Assembly: GCA_963575745.1 (NCBI GenBank)
Contig: CAUYUJ010008591.1
Span: forward strand, 226,788 to 290,787
Length of the DNA: 64,000 nt
Source of the DNA: Prorocentrum cordatum
Taxonomy: Eukaryota; Sar; Dinophyceae; Prorocentrales; Prorocentraceae
Reading direction: 5' to 3'
The notes beneath the pieces were generated by a model. It had not been told where the DNA came from and searched no databases. It saw only the letters and a list, made by a program, of their open reading frames with translations. Below are positions 21,996-34,518 of this stretch, piece by piece (positions within the stretch are counted from its first letter, which is position 1; each line of letters begins with the position of its first letter). The translations under genes and the position numbers were made by a program.

Positions 21996-22289
21996 GGGCG
22001 GGGTCTGGGCTTCGCAGACGAGGGCCTGGTACACGGGGGCGGGCTCCGCAAACAGCGGCATAGCTGAACGGGGGGGGGTTCTGGGCTTCGTAAAACAGAG
22101 GCTCAAGCTTTTCCTTATGCCTCCGTCCACGGCGCCCAAGGCCCCCCAAATGGGGGCCTAGCCAACCGTGGACATCGGCGTTCCCCATACCCCTCCTTTG
22201 CTGGGCTCCCGTCTCCGGCGCCCAGGGGCGTGGGGGGGGCACTCCGGGGCCACCCTGAGCCATCAGCGCACAAGGGGTGCCCGACGGGC

Positions 22290-22382
22290 AACCAACGACG
22301 ACGAACGAACGACTCATGACCACGAACGACCATGGACGACGAACGACGACGAAAACGCAAACCAAGACGACTACAACAACGA

Positions 22383-22430
<48 letters not shown>

Positions 22431-22510
22431 TGGCGGCGGCGGCGACGACGAAGACGACGGCAGCGGCGGCGACGACGACGACGACGACGACAACGGACGA
22501 CGTACGTCGA
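22290..22510 (+). repeat. (GAC)n array
   Basis: Degenerate AACGAACGAC units grade into a GAC/GGC trinucleotide array. Complementary in type to the GTC arrays at 20285-20355, 21785-21875, 28590-28790 and 61730-62150. Confidence 0.85.
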
Positions 22511-22621
22511 CGAGGCGTGGCGTGGGCGTGTGCCCCGGCGCGGGCGGCGCGTCTGCCTGGGAGCTCGGAGGCTCGTCGTCGCCCCCGTCGGCGCCGCAGA
22601 GGAGGGGCATGTCCTCGAGGC

Positions 22622-22806
22622 GGGGCACGGGGGCCAAGAGGAAGGATATACTGGCCACCGCTCGGACGTTCATTCCCTGTGTTTTTGTCGGTTTCGTGCG
22701 TGGCTTTTTCGCCAAATGATCAAGGATGCTCCTCGATGGCCTTCGCCGAGAAAAAATGCACACGTCCGAGCGATGCCAGGGGCACGGGGGCCAAGAGGAA
22801 GGATAC
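22622..22806 (+). mobile_element. MITE A, copy 2, flanked by 28-29 bp direct repeats
   Basis: The element spans 22656-22775 with inverted ends CACCGCTCGGACGT and ACGTCCGAGCGATG. Immediately outside, GGGGCACGGGGGCCAAGAGG plus 8 more bases occur at 22622-22649 and again at 22779-22806, differing at one base. Confidence 0.85.
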
Positions 22807-23629
22807 AGGATACCCATCTGCCGGAGGAAGCAGGTAGAGCCACGAAGCAGGAAGGCGTTGGAGGCAGATTGGGTTCCCGCCCGCCCCCTGAAGGGGAGGG
22901 CAGAAGCAGACCAATCGATCCTGGAAGTAGGAAGGCGCCTAAAGTAGACCGGGATCTGAGAGCCCAACAAATACCTACTTTTAACCACCGGCGTGTACAA
23001 TCATCGTGCCGTCATACGTCCGCCTTAACAATTTCTCCAGAGCGCCCCGCCCTCCATGGGGGGAAGTGGCAGTCAGAACCCTTCCGGAAAGACAATCGTC
23101 GCGAATCGGAGGCCCCGCCAACCTCTGCCGACGTCGCCATCCCGTCAAGCAGGCACCAGAGCACCCCTCGGCGCGCGCTTGCGCGTAGCATCGCCGCGGA
23201 AAACAGACTACGAGCGCCAGGCGTGACGTCCACCCGATCAAGTATACACTGTACCCAATAGCCCTTGTGTGATGGGCGAGGGTCCTGGTCGTGTGATATA
23301 CAGCGTTCCCTCCCTGGGTTGTGGATTCAGGAAAGGCGCCCGGAAACCAGAACACCTCCAGAGCCCAGTGGTCCTTATCTCCGCGTCGCGCCTCGACTAT
23401 ACATAACGTAAACGAAGCGGTCCGATAACGATAGACATGACGTGATCCTGGAAGGAGGCGCAGGAAGTAGGAGGATACCCACATGCGTGACTAGAAAAAT
23501 TGCGTGGCTGCGGCAACTGTGTTGGGGGCTGTGGTGCGGAAGGTCGGCTGACTCGTCGTGAGTTCAACCAGAACAACTCGAAATAGGACGAGGGCAGGAT
23601 GAGGGATAAATTCTGCGATGCGGGGGTTC

Positions 23630-23690
23630 ATCCATATCCGCCGCCCAGGGAGCCGTGTCCCTGAGACCCCAGGGGGCGGCGGATATGGAT
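23630..23690. other. Perfect 16-bp hairpin
   Basis: ATCCATATCCGCCGCC pairs with GGCGGCGGATATGGAT across a 29-base loop that itself contains GGGAGCCGTGTCCC. No gene is associated. It could be a remnant of a foldback element. Confidence 0.8.
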
Positions 23691-24130
23691 AGATTGGGGC
23701 CACCGGGGGCCCGCGTATGTCCACATCCACCGCCTTCCGAGGTCCCCGCAAATCGATGCACATAGTTTTTCGTAGCGGCACGGCGTAGGCAGTCCTCATG
23801 GGCGCGAGAGTGGTCGGGGGCACTCCATAAACACAGCGTCTGGCTGCAAGAGGGGGCGCGCGGGGAGGAGGAGCGGCCGCGGAGGACAGGAGGAAGGGGG
23901 AAGGCACTCACAGCTGACAGCGTTCCAGGGTGAGCGCGCCACGCAAAATCGACCCCCCAGGCGGAGGCTCGAGATGATGTTGTTGCTTCCGCAGGGGGGA
24001 GGTGAGGGCGGGGCCCAGGGCAGCAATGACGCTTGGCAGCTATGAGTGCCCAGGGCCCCGAGCAACTGCGCAGGGAGGAGGAGTGTAAAGCAGACGTAAT
24101 GGACAGGAGCCGATGGTGATTGTGATGGCC

Positions 24131-24252
24131 GAAAGTGCAACGGGCGAGGCAGCCTGGCTTACAGTGTGGGGCGGTCTGCGCCCATGGTGCGTAGGCTGAA
24201 GTTGCAACGGGCGAAACACCCTGCCTTGCACTGTAGAGCGGGCTCCGCCCTG
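24131..24252 (+). repeat. Tandem duplication of ~57 bp
   Basis: Two diverged copies beginning GAAAGTGCAACGGGCGA and GAAGTTGCAACGGGCGA, both passing through CTGGC/CTGCC, ACAGTGT/CACTGTA and ending GCCC.TGG. Confidence 0.7.
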
Positions 24253-26127
24253 GCACCACACCCAAGCGCCCCCACCCCCCATCCCTCGATAATCACATAA
24301 TCGCCTTCCCCGCAGTGATGGCGAAAACGAAAGTTCTGCTCGGGCTGTGGGAGGGTCGGCTGGCACGTGCAAGAGGAGGCTACTGGCAACGCGTGTGCTC
24401 TGGGTCATTGAAAGGCTCATGGTTCGCTAACATCGTGTACATGTACAGGAAAGAAGGAGGACAGGGGCTGGAGGCCACAGCGTCCAGTTCGGGACTACAT
24501 CAGGCTGTGTGGCCGCGCTGTCGCCGCCTCTGCTTGGGCGCGGCGCTTCCCCCGCGGAGCCGCCCTCGGGGTGCAGGCGCTTCCGCCGGACGCTCAAATC
24601 TAATCACGCGAACGATAAGCCTGGATCGCGTACTGTGAGAGGCGAAAAGGAGGTTGAAGGGTCGGCCATTGTACTGCACGGCCGCCAAACGTTGGGCGGA
24701 TGTTCCTCCGCCTAGGTGCCCAGATAGCCTTTGGTACTGGATGCCTGGATGAGTATGGGGTATCGTGGCAGGCCAGATGGTAGGAATGGTGTGTGATGTG
24801 CTCGACCCTATGGGGACCACCACTGTGCGCCTCGAGTGAGGCCCAGGTAGCTGTTACTGTTAATTAAAACAAAGGGATGCGTTAGGACCAATTTCCAAGC
24901 GTGCCACGTAAGGTGGGAATGTAAATGCGGAGAACCGTCGTCAGGCCAGGCATCATCAGACTCTCAGATGGAGGTGACTTGGATTGCATCAGTAACTGAC
25001 GGGGTGATCAGATAGAGAATCATCCCTCTTCTTCCTTCTCCTCCTCCTCCTCCTTGGTCCTCCTCCTTCTCCTCCTTGGGACGATGCGCAACAGCAGACG
25101 TTGCCCGGAACCGACAGCGGCCGCTGCCGGGTGAGGACAGCGTGTGCCAAGCGTTCGCTCCAAGCGGACCACGCCCACGGCGACACCGACACTGACAGGA
25201 ACTGCGGTGTCCCCATCATTTCTGTCCTCATTGCGATCCTCTTGTTCTTCCGCTCCTCCCTCTTCTCCCACGACCTGCGCCGCCGCCACCACCTGCAGCT
25301 CCGCCTTGCGCCAGACCGCCCTGGTGACTCCCACTCCATTGCGCCTAGGATCCATTCATCCGACGCTGCGATTAGTTCAATGCGCGGCCCCAGGGGCCCT
25401 GACCTACTCTCCAGGGCTGCTCTTTCTTCATGGCGCCCTTCTTGATGGCCCCGGGAGCGGCAGAACGGCACCCAGTTGTTGGAATCGAGGAAAAGCACAG
25501 GGAACGACAGAAATTATATCGTCGGAGATCGGGGGACGTGAAGCGGAGCCCCCCAGCAGGCAGGCGCGACCCTCTGGCTGCTCCCTAGGGCCGAGCCGAC
25601 GCCCAAGCAGAACGGCGGGCGCCTGGCCGACGCCCGAGCCCGACCGCATCATCCGAGCGGGCCTGCGCGCGCGCGGGCAAGCTCCAGTGCGTGCCAACAG
25701 CTCGTGCTCGTGCACGGCTGTCGCAAGACAGGGGAGGCTTTACTTCAGACATGAGCAGGGCCCTAAATCGGAGCGGGCCTCAGTCATCAACCACCTCCTG
25801 CGGCACCGCTGCGCTGGCACGAGTGCGGGGTACGTATGTCGCAGAAAGCTAGATGTGTCACTCCACTCCATCCCACCCTCGTCGTTCCACTCTGCTCCGG
25901 AAGAATGCGCCAGCCTGGCACAACAACTCTACTTCTCGCGACGTCGTAGGTTCCACGTGGGCGTCGCTGGCAACAGTGCCAACGGGCAGGACTTGACCAG
26001 GCATAGGGACAAGGATAAGGAGAAGATGGATGTCCCCTCCTCCACTTTCTCCCTTTTCTCGTTCTAGATATCCTCCTCGTCGTCCCCCTCCCCTCCTCGT
26101 CGTACGCTTCCCGTCCTGCTCTGCCTG

Positions 26128-26440
26128 CCAATCCTCCTCCTCCTCCTCCTCCTCCTCCTCCTCCTCCTCCTCCTCCTCGTCCTCGTCCTCGTCCTCGCTC
26201 TCCCCCTCCCCCTCCTCCTCCTCCTCCTCCTCCTCCTCCTCTCCTCCTCCTCCTCCTCCTCCTCCTCCTCATTCTCCTCCTCTTCTTCATGGCCCTTTCT
26301 CTCCTACTCCTCGCCCCTCCGTCTCCTCCTCCTCGTTCTCCTCTTTCTCCTCCTCTTCATCCTCCTCCTCCTCGTCCTCCTCCTCACCATCCTCCTCCTT
26401 CTCCTCCTTCTCCTCCTCCTCCTTCTCCCACTGCTCCTCC
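26128..26440. repeat. (CCT)n tract
   Basis: About 310 bp of CTC/CCT/CGT pyrimidine repeat on the plus strand. Confidence 0.95.
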
Positions 26441-26820
26441 CCCGCTCCCTCCCCATTCTCCTCCTGCTTCCCTCCGGAGCGAGCGTCGGTCCTGACAATC
26501 GTCAGGCAGCGAGCGACTGGTGGTCGGAGCGTTCAGCGGAGTGCCAAGTGCGCAACGTCGGTGGGCGAGAGCTTGCTCGCCCGCCGCCGAGAGGTGCGGA
26601 AGGCAGGCCACGCCTTCCTCACCTTGTGCGCAACACAGAAGAACGACTCCCTCTCTGGATTCAAACGGGGTCGCGGGGACTCTTTGAAGACGCCCGCGGG
26701 CACCACAGGCTGGCCTAAAGGCAATCTTCGGAGGTACCAGAGGGCGAGCGGCGCATGGCCCAACATTGGATGGATTGCCCAGAATGAATACGCCTTGTCT
26801 AATTATATGTTCTGTATAAG

Positions 26821-26852
26821 CATCTCTCTCTCTCACTCCCTCTCTCTCTCTC

Positions 26853-26885
<33 letters not shown>

Positions 26886-26980
26886 ATACATACAGATTAC
26901 CATGTGTATATGTATATATATATATATATGTATATATATATACATATATATACATATATATATATATATACACATAGCAT
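26821..26980. repeat. (CT)n followed by (AT)n
   Basis: CT dinucleotide run 26821-26884, then TA-rich repeats to 26974. Confidence 0.95.
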
Positions 26981-27039
26981 CTACGATCGGCGCCCCCGAG
27001 GCCGTGATCCCTGGTAAAAACCGGAGGCTCCGCGCCCAC

Positions 27040-27710
27040 GACGGTCCCATGCGCTCCCGAGACGCTCCCCAGCGGGAGCGCCCCAACCACTCCCAAGCGG
27101 CCCCAGGCGTTTCGCAGGCGCTCCCACGCGCCCCCAGGCGCCCCCAGGCGCCCCCAGACGCTCCCAAGCTGCCTCAAGCGCTCCCAAACGCTCCAGGACC
27201 GCCCGAACGCTCGCAGGCAGCGGCAGGCGCTGCTCAGGCGGCCCCAGACGCTCCTCAGGCGCTCCCAGGAGTTCCCAAACTTCCAGGCGCTCCTAAGCGT
27301 TCCCAAAAGCTCTTGGGGCGCCCGGGCGTTCCCAAGCAGACCCAGGTGCTTCCCAGAGAGCCCCAGGAGATCCCAGACGCTCCCAGACGCCTCCACACTG
27401 TCGCAGGCGCTCGTAGGCGCCCCCAGACGCTCCAGAAGCGCTCCCAAGCGCTTCCACACGCTCGCATGCGCTCCCAGGCGCCCTCACCCGCCCCAGAAGC
27501 GTTCCCAAGCGCTCCCGTTTGCGCTCCCGAACCCCGACAAACGCTCCCATGACGCGCCAGGAACGCCCCCAGGCGCCCCCCGCCGCTCCCCAAGCGTCCC
27601 AAACGCTCCCCGACGCCACCAGCCGCTTCAGGAAGCTCCACGAGGCTCCTGGAAACCGAAATCCCCAGGATGCCCCAGGAGGCCCTAGGATGTCCTAGAG
27701 AAGGCTCCAC
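27040..27710. repeat. Array of ~10-11 bp CGCTCCCAAG units
   Basis: Some 60 degenerate units such as CGCTCCCAGG and CGCCCCCAGA repeat every 9-12 bases. Same architecture as the CCAAGAGGCC arrays but with a different consensus. It follows an (AT)n run, as does the array at 55672. Confidence 0.8.
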
Positions 27711-28589
27711 ACAGCCCCATGGGGGAACCCCAGGAGCCCCCAGGAAGTCACAGAACGCTCACATGAAGCCCCAGTCGACGCGGCCAAATTGATCCCGGTC
27801 TTGCAACAGATCCCTCCCCCCCCCGCGCGGTGGTCGCGTAGCGACACGCCCGCATACGCGGCGCGTTGTCGGCGCATCCGCCGAAACCTCCGCGCGCACG
27901 CGTGCGTGTCCACTCGCGCACCGAGGCGCCATCATTTCCGCGGATCGAGGCCACGGCGCCGAAACACCATTCCGCCGATGCGACGCGCGAGCCTCGCACG
28001 GCGCGCTCGAGCGCCGCCAGCGCGCGCGTGAAAGCTGCGTGGCTCCACGCGCCGACCCCCGCGCGTACGCTTGCGCTCCGAGGTCCCGACATCATCGCCG
28101 ATGAAGCGCGCGAGCCCTCCCCTGCGAGCGCGAGCGCTGCCTGGTCGCGCGCTGAACATGCTTGGCGCCGCGCGCCGATCCCCGCGCGAAGACCGTGTGC
28201 TGAGACCGCTGGCGGGGCGACGCGCGAGCACTCGTCCGTGCGCTCGAGCGCTGCTCAGTCTCGCGAAGAGCCTGCCTGGCGCTGCGTGCTCACCCGCCGC
28301 GGAGACCTGCGTTCCGAGATTTCGCCGACGCTTCGCGTGAGTCCTTCCCTGCGCGCGCAAGTGCCACAGTTGCGCGCGTGAGATGCCTGGCGCCGCGCGC
28401 CGACCCCCGCGCGGACATCGCGTACAACGACCGACGCGGCGCGCGAGTTCTGCGCCCGAGAAACCCGGAAGCGGCCTGAAGGTTTCAAACAGAATCTGTC
28501 ATTGTTCACGCAAGGTCCCCACCCACCCCCCCCTGCGCGGTGGTCGCATTGCGATGCGCCCGCGTGTGCGGCGTGGTTCGATGTTCGTC

Positions 28590-28790
28590 GCCCGTCGTCC
28601 GCAATGCGTCGTCATTCGTTGTTCGTCGTTTGTCGTTTGTCGTTCGTCGCTCGTTGTCGTCGTCGTCGTCGCGTCGTCGTCGTCGTCATCGTCGACTTCG
28701 TTCGTCGTTCGTTGGTCGTCGTCCGTCGCCCATTTGGAATCGTTTGTCGTTGGCCGTCGTCATCACCGCCATCGTCGTACGCCTTTTGTC
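28590..28790. repeat. (GTC/GTT)n degenerate array
   Basis: Units such as CGTCGTT and CGTCGTCGT, with TTCGTCGTTTGTCG variants. Confidence 0.8.
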
Positions 28791-29149
28791 GCGCAGCGAT
28801 GCGTCCGCGGGGAAGTGCGACGCATGCGTCGTCCCCCTTTTGATGAGGGCGGCGTGGGGGCGGGGGCAAGGAGGGAACTCACTCTCGGGCGCAGGCTAGG
28901 CAGGGTAGGGGGGACTGGGACACTAGCGTCGCGATCGCGTCCAAACGCATCCCACCTCCAACACTCCAATTGGGGCGTTGAGATGCGTGCGCGCTTTCCT
29001 TTTCAACATTCTCCCCCTCCCCCTCCCCCTCCCCCTCCCCCTCTACTCCTCTTAGAAATCCCCCCCCCCTACCTCATCCGGGGCCAGTCGGAAGGGCCAG
29101 CTGGGCGTTTCGCCTGAGACTTTCTTACGATGTCTGATCTTGAAGCTTA

Positions 29150-29390
29150 CAATTGGCAGGGGGCGGCCGGTGTTGAACATGTGGCTCTCGCCTGAGCGGC
29201 GCTCATTCGTCCTACAGCCTTGCACGAGGTTCACGGATTGAGGGCGAGCGGTTTTCAAAATGCGGCTCTCGTCTTAGCGCCGCATGCATCTGCCGACGGA
29301 TTGTAGGCGGGCCGTTTCTCTCCTATAACGTAGCACTCTCACGTTTTGGGGGCGATTTCTTTTCAAGATGTGGCTCTCGCCTTGGCGCCG
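29150..29390 (-). repeat. Inverted copies of the 88-100 bp satellite
   Basis: Three diverged units with GTTGAACATGTGGCTCTCGC and equivalents. They are reverse complements of the GCGAGAACCACATGTTGAAA unit arrayed at 32360-33450. Confidence 0.65.
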
Positions 29391-29683
29391 CGCGTACTGG
29401 TCGGCAAACAGCAGAAGTGTCACGGGTTCCCATGGTCAACGCAATTACCAGGGCGCAGCAGTTACGTTGATCCGCGCGCGGTGTTGACGTCCCAGGAATG
29501 GTGTTCTGGCGCGGTGCAGGGCCGTCAGGACTGTCACGGCGCAACAGTTAGGTTTACTCGTGGCGCTTGGGTCCCCAAAACGGTGTTTCGGCAGCGTGGG
29601 GATCTTCAGACGGTTGTCTCCCGACGGGGCACTTCCCTCAGTGGAAATGGGGTCCTTGTGGGGGCCTACGAAGAGGGAGCTTA

Positions 29684-30239
<556 letters not shown>

Positions 30240-30424
30240 CTTCCTCCTCCTTCTCCTCCTCATTCTGCTCCACTGCTCCTTCTCTCTCCTCTCTCTCCTC
30301 TTTCTCGCCCCTCTTCCTCCTTCACCCTCCCTCCCACCTCCACCCTCTTCCACATCTCTCCTCCGTCCTCCTCGTCCTTCTTCATCCTTCCTCAAACAAC
30401 CCCCCCAAATCCCCACGGCCCATC

Positions 30425-30486
30425 CGATGGGCCACCCCGCAGACGTGCAGCTGCTCCAGGGCCCGGAATATCTGGGCCATGATCGC
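30425..30486 (-). CDS. MAP kinase exon, subdomain VIa to HR of HRD
   Basis: Encodes AIMAQIFRALEQLHVCGVAH plus two bases of the Arg codon. This is the helix E segment that precedes the catalytic loop. The donor is GA (CATCG|GATGGG), and CG plus G restores HRD. Two overlapping acceptors are possible (CTGAG|AG or CTGAGAG|GC). The second keeps phase 0. About 7 residues or more of the preceding helix D region are not accounted for between this exon and the one ending DLHK. Confidence 0.88.
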
Positions 30487-30537
30487 CTCTCAGGGCAAAC
30501 GGAGGAGGAGAGAGAAGGAGCAATGGAATTGTAGGAT

Positions 30538-30765
30538 GAGGAGGAGGAGGAGGAGGAGGAGGAGGAGGAGGAGGAGGGGAGGGAGAGAAAATAAGCAATG
30601 GAGGTGGAGGAGGAGGAGGAGGAGGAGGAGGAGGAGGAGGCGAAGGAATAGAACGAGGAGGTGAAAAAGTAGGAGGAGGAGGCTGAGGAGGAGAGAAAAA
30701 AAGCAGTGGCGGAGGAGGAGGCGGAGGAAGGGAAGGAGGATGTGAACAAGTACGAGGAGGAGGAG
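30538..30765. repeat. (GGA)n tract
   Basis: GGA purine repeat on the plus strand, 50 bp upstream (sense) of the VIa exon and in inverted relation to the CCT tract on the other side of that exon. Confidence 0.95.
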
Positions 30766-30966
30766 GAGGAGAGGCAGTACAGACACTGTGCTGCGGCTGG
30801 TGGAATGCCTCATCAGCTCTTGGAAAACTTCGCAGCCAACATCACAAATGCCAGGGACATATATATATATATATATGCCTCATTGATCAGGAAGGGCGAC
30901 TCGAGGAAGAGAGTAGTGAAGCGGGGAGAGGGCGGGGCCGGGGCCAGCGCCAGTGCTCGTGCCGGC

Positions 30967-31415
30967 TCAGGCCTTCTTCTGAGCCTTGGAGACGGCGTCG
31001 TCGATGGTGTTCTTAATCTTATCGGTGATGCCGTACTTACCGTTCGTCTCGAGGACCTTGTCCACAACATCAGACGCGATGCTGCTGCCACTGGTCACAA
31101 CGCTGCTCAATGTACTTCCGATGCCGACCTCCTTGTCTACCGTCTTTACCGCAGTGTCGATCCCGTCGATGATCTCCGCCGCCTTGGGCGACGACGCCTT
31201 CACCTTGTCGACCTGCTCGCTCACCGCGCTGCTTACCCGATTGGTCACTTCGTACTTCTTGTCAACACCGCTGATGAAGTTCAGGGTCTCTAAGCCCGCC
31301 GTGGCCACGCCCTTCAGGGCGGTGGCCCCATCGTTGTCCGGGCCCTGGCGAGCCAGGAACGCGGCCCCAGCGAAGCCCAGCAGGCCGAGGATGGGGCCGC
31401 CCACCAGCACGCCGG
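30967..31415 (-). CDS. Nested gene end, BPA1-like helical protein
   Basis: The minus frame ends with SKAQKKA and a TGA at 30967. The visible part has a Gly/Leu-rich hydrophobic stretch (GGPILGLLGFAGAAFLA), then amphipathic helices with repeated VDK motifs (SGVDKKYEVTNRVSSAV, TVDKEVGIGSTLSSVV, ETNGKYGITDKIKN). This pattern resembles the C-terminal region of BPA1-like/RRM-linked stress proteins; the resemblance is from memory and only moderate. A GGCCAG|CC acceptor at 31416 is preferred. Alternatively translation could start at MCLCILGEG about 60 bases upstream. It lies in sense orientation inside a kinase intron. Confidence 0.6.
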
Positions 31416-32359
31416 CTGGCCAAACTAAAGAACATTCGAGGCTACCCTCCCCCAGGATGCACAAGCACATCGAACACGCACGACGAACATGAGGGTACCT
31501 GCTCCGAGCTGACCTCGATCTTATACCTCGGTCCGACCGTATGAGGACACGTGCGTTGGACGAGGTAGAGACGGGAGCCTGAATATCAGGAGGTTGAGGG
31601 AAAGGGTATGAAGGAAGATACGAGATCGGTCGATCCTTCTGCTTAACCTTTTGCCAGCAGGTCCCACCTATATGATCGGAGGAGCGAGGAGCATGAAGGG
31701 AAATCCAATCTTGACGGAAACGGGTCCTTAGGCCGCTGGCTTTTTTCAGGACAGTCTTTTCGCCCCGAGTCTTTCTTTGACGGCGCCAGAACTCTGGGGA
31801 GGAGGCCGAAAGCGTTGAACACCTCCTGGGCCTGGTTCTTGCAGACCCCATTCCTTCGTGCTCACAGGAGAAGGGGGAAGAGGAGAACACGGAGAGGGGA
31901 GGAGGAGGAGGAGGAGGAGGAGGAGGAGGAGGAGGAGAAAGAGGAGAAGGAACACAAGTGGATGGAAGAAGGGAGGAGGAGAAGGATGAGTGAAGCAGGA
32001 CGGGAAAAGACGAGGAGGACCAGTGTAAACCCAAGGCGCATCGACGATGATGCAATGAACCCTCTCTCCGAATTCCCTCTTCACAGGTGCCAGCCAGGAT
32101 GTACAGTCATTCATGGAAGTGTCCCAGTGGAGGACAACCGTCTGATAATTATTTATCGTGCCACGTTCCTGGGACTTCAACGTTGCGAATCAGCGCTACT
32201 ATTTCCCTGACGATCACGAATCGCGCCAGAACGCCATGTCTGTGGCTTCAACACCACGATTCAACATTACATGGTGCGTCCGGACGACTCTGAATCGAGT
32301 CGTCCATTCCTGGAACTTCCGCCCTACGACTGTTGCTGCTGCTGCTGCAAACTTTTAAG

Positions 32360-33450
32360 ACACATGTGCGAGACGCTGAGGCGACAAACGCATGTTGAAA
32401 GTGAACCACCCTCCAGTCGTGAAACGCTTGCACACTTATCAAACGAATGTGCGCGGGGCTAGGGCGAGAACCACATGTTGGAAAACCGTGGGCTCTTCAC
32501 AAGCTAAGAACGCATAACAACAACCAAAACAAAAACACCGCGACTGTGTCTTAGTGTTCTAGCTCCGTGTTTTAGCGTTGCTAGGCCCGTCGGTGTGGAT
32601 ATGTTTTGGGGCGTGTTCTTTGATTTCTCGTCGAGGGCTGCTCCGTGTCTTCCCTGTCTTCACTCGCGCTCGTTTCTGCCGCCGTTCTGACTCACAGAGC
32701 TAAGAATGTTTCAAACATGATCTCACACCATCCAACACCTGCCCGATACAGGCCCGAAGGCCCGATGGCCCCAGGATGGGCAATCGGCTATTGGTCCCGC
32801 CAGACTGCACGCCAAGAGGAGGACTGCCCGCCAGGAGGTGGACCTGAGGACGTCGTATATGGAAATGTGAACAGTGCAACCAACTGATCTGAGAACGCAC
32901 AAAAAAAAACGTAGCTGAAAACGCAACAACTGTGTTCTCTCCGCGTCGTTTCGTTTTCCTGTGGAGGCCAACGAACAGAGCAAAACCAATGATTCAAACA
33001 CGCCGGATCAAAACGGTAAAACACGCCCTGGGCATCTTCCAAGAAGGCCACATTGAAAAGGACCGCTCTCATCCGTCAAACTCTGGCGAACTTCTGATAC
33101 GAATATGGGCGGCGCCGAAGCGGCGCCGAAGCACGTTGAAAAAGGCACCGCGCTCCATCTGTGAAAATCTGTCAAACTTCTAGGAAGAGTGTGCTCGGCG
33201 CTGAAGCGAAAGCCACACATGGGAAGCCACCCGCCCTCCAGTCTGTGAGGCTCTTGCAGACTTGTGTGGCACACGTGAGCGGCGTTAAGCCGAGAACCAC
33301 ATGTTGAAAACGGCACGCCCTCCATCCGTGAAGCCCTTGCAAACTTCTTCTAGGACGAATGTGCGTGCAAACTTCTAGGACGAATGTGCGCAGCACTCAA
33401 GCGACACCCGCATATTGAAAACGGCCCGCCCCCCATCCGCATCACAAGCG
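32360..33450 (+). repeat. Satellite-like repeat, ~88-100 bp unit
   Basis: At least five diverged units share GCGCTGAAGCGA (or CTAGGGCGAGA), ACCACATGTTGAAAA, CGGCACGCCCTCCATC, GTGAAGCCCTTGCAAACTT and CTAGGACGAATGTGCG. The block is interrupted at 32500-33020 by AT-richer non-repeat sequence. Inverted units occur at 29150-29390 and related pieces at 62600-63320. Confidence 0.8.
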
Positions 33451-34518
33451 GTGAAGGAGCCTCAGGCGGAGCGTACAGCCCGCCCTGCCAACACGTCTCG
33501 GGGTGCGACAGAGAGGACTTCCTTATACGGGAAGGGGGAGGGGAGCCAAGAATCGAATCGATAAGTCGGACCGGTGATCGAAATGAATCAGATCGGCTGA
33601 AATCGGCAGCCTAGTTGGGAGAAGTCGAATCGGCGCAAACTGACAGGCTAGGATGCCAGTGAGGCCTCCACTGCGAAATCGGAGCCCGGATTGAAATCCC
33701 AAGACGGATCTTATCGAAATCGGAAGCCATCGAAGTCGAACCCAATCGAATCGGAGGAATCGAAGTGAGCCCTGGAACGGGATGGAGCAGGAACAACGAG
33801 GAACACGCGTGGATGAGTGTCATCCAGGCTTCGCCAGAGCACCGCGAGGGGCCCCGGCGCCCACGCGGCCTGGACGTGGCGCTCCGTGAGCGTCTGCTTC
33901 GACTGGATCACCTCCACGGGCGGCGGGAGGGCAGGCCGCGTTGCACCTTCGGGGGCCTCGCCTGCTCCCGAGACTGGTGCCTTCTCTCGTGCCCGGCGCG
34001 GGCCTGATGCGAACTCGACGCGGCTTCGGCACGGAGCCCGACACGAATCCGACGCGACTTCGACACGGAGTTGACGAGCCCGACATGGATTCGACACAGG
34101 TTCGACGCGCATAGGGGTGCGGCGGGACAGGCAAGGCCCCCCAAAGGGTGCAACAAGAAGGGGAGAAAACGTGGGAGCGGAGGGCAGGAGGACAGGGAGG
34201 GCAGGGCAGGAGAGGAGGAGGAGGAGGAGGAGGAGGAGGAGGAGGAGGAGGAGGACCAGGAGGAGAGAAGGAGAAGGAGGTGGATCACACGGAGGAGTAC
34301 GAGGAATTGGTTGACTGGTGTACTTGTTTACGGTGTAAGTGCAACGGAGGTGCGTTAGGACCCTCCTTTACGGACGTCTTCGTTAGCCGAGGGTCCCTCA
34401 AGGAGTCCTCTGTCCCCTCCAGTGCCCGTTGACGGCGTGGTTTACTGGTAAAAATCGGTGGGCGTGGGCGGGCCCCGAGCAGCCCCTGTGATGGCAGCTG
34501 CGAGGGGCGTGAGGCCTA

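Noticed and set aside
22290-22510. Poly-Asp acidic protein
   Set aside because: Product of a GAC trinucleotide array.
25144-26067. 307-residue plus-strand ORF
   Set aside because: Ser/Arg/Pro-rich, overlaps equally good frames on the other strand, no motif.
30800-30840. Hammerhead-ribozyme-like CTGATGAGG on the minus strand
   Set aside because: No matching GAAA core or stem III.
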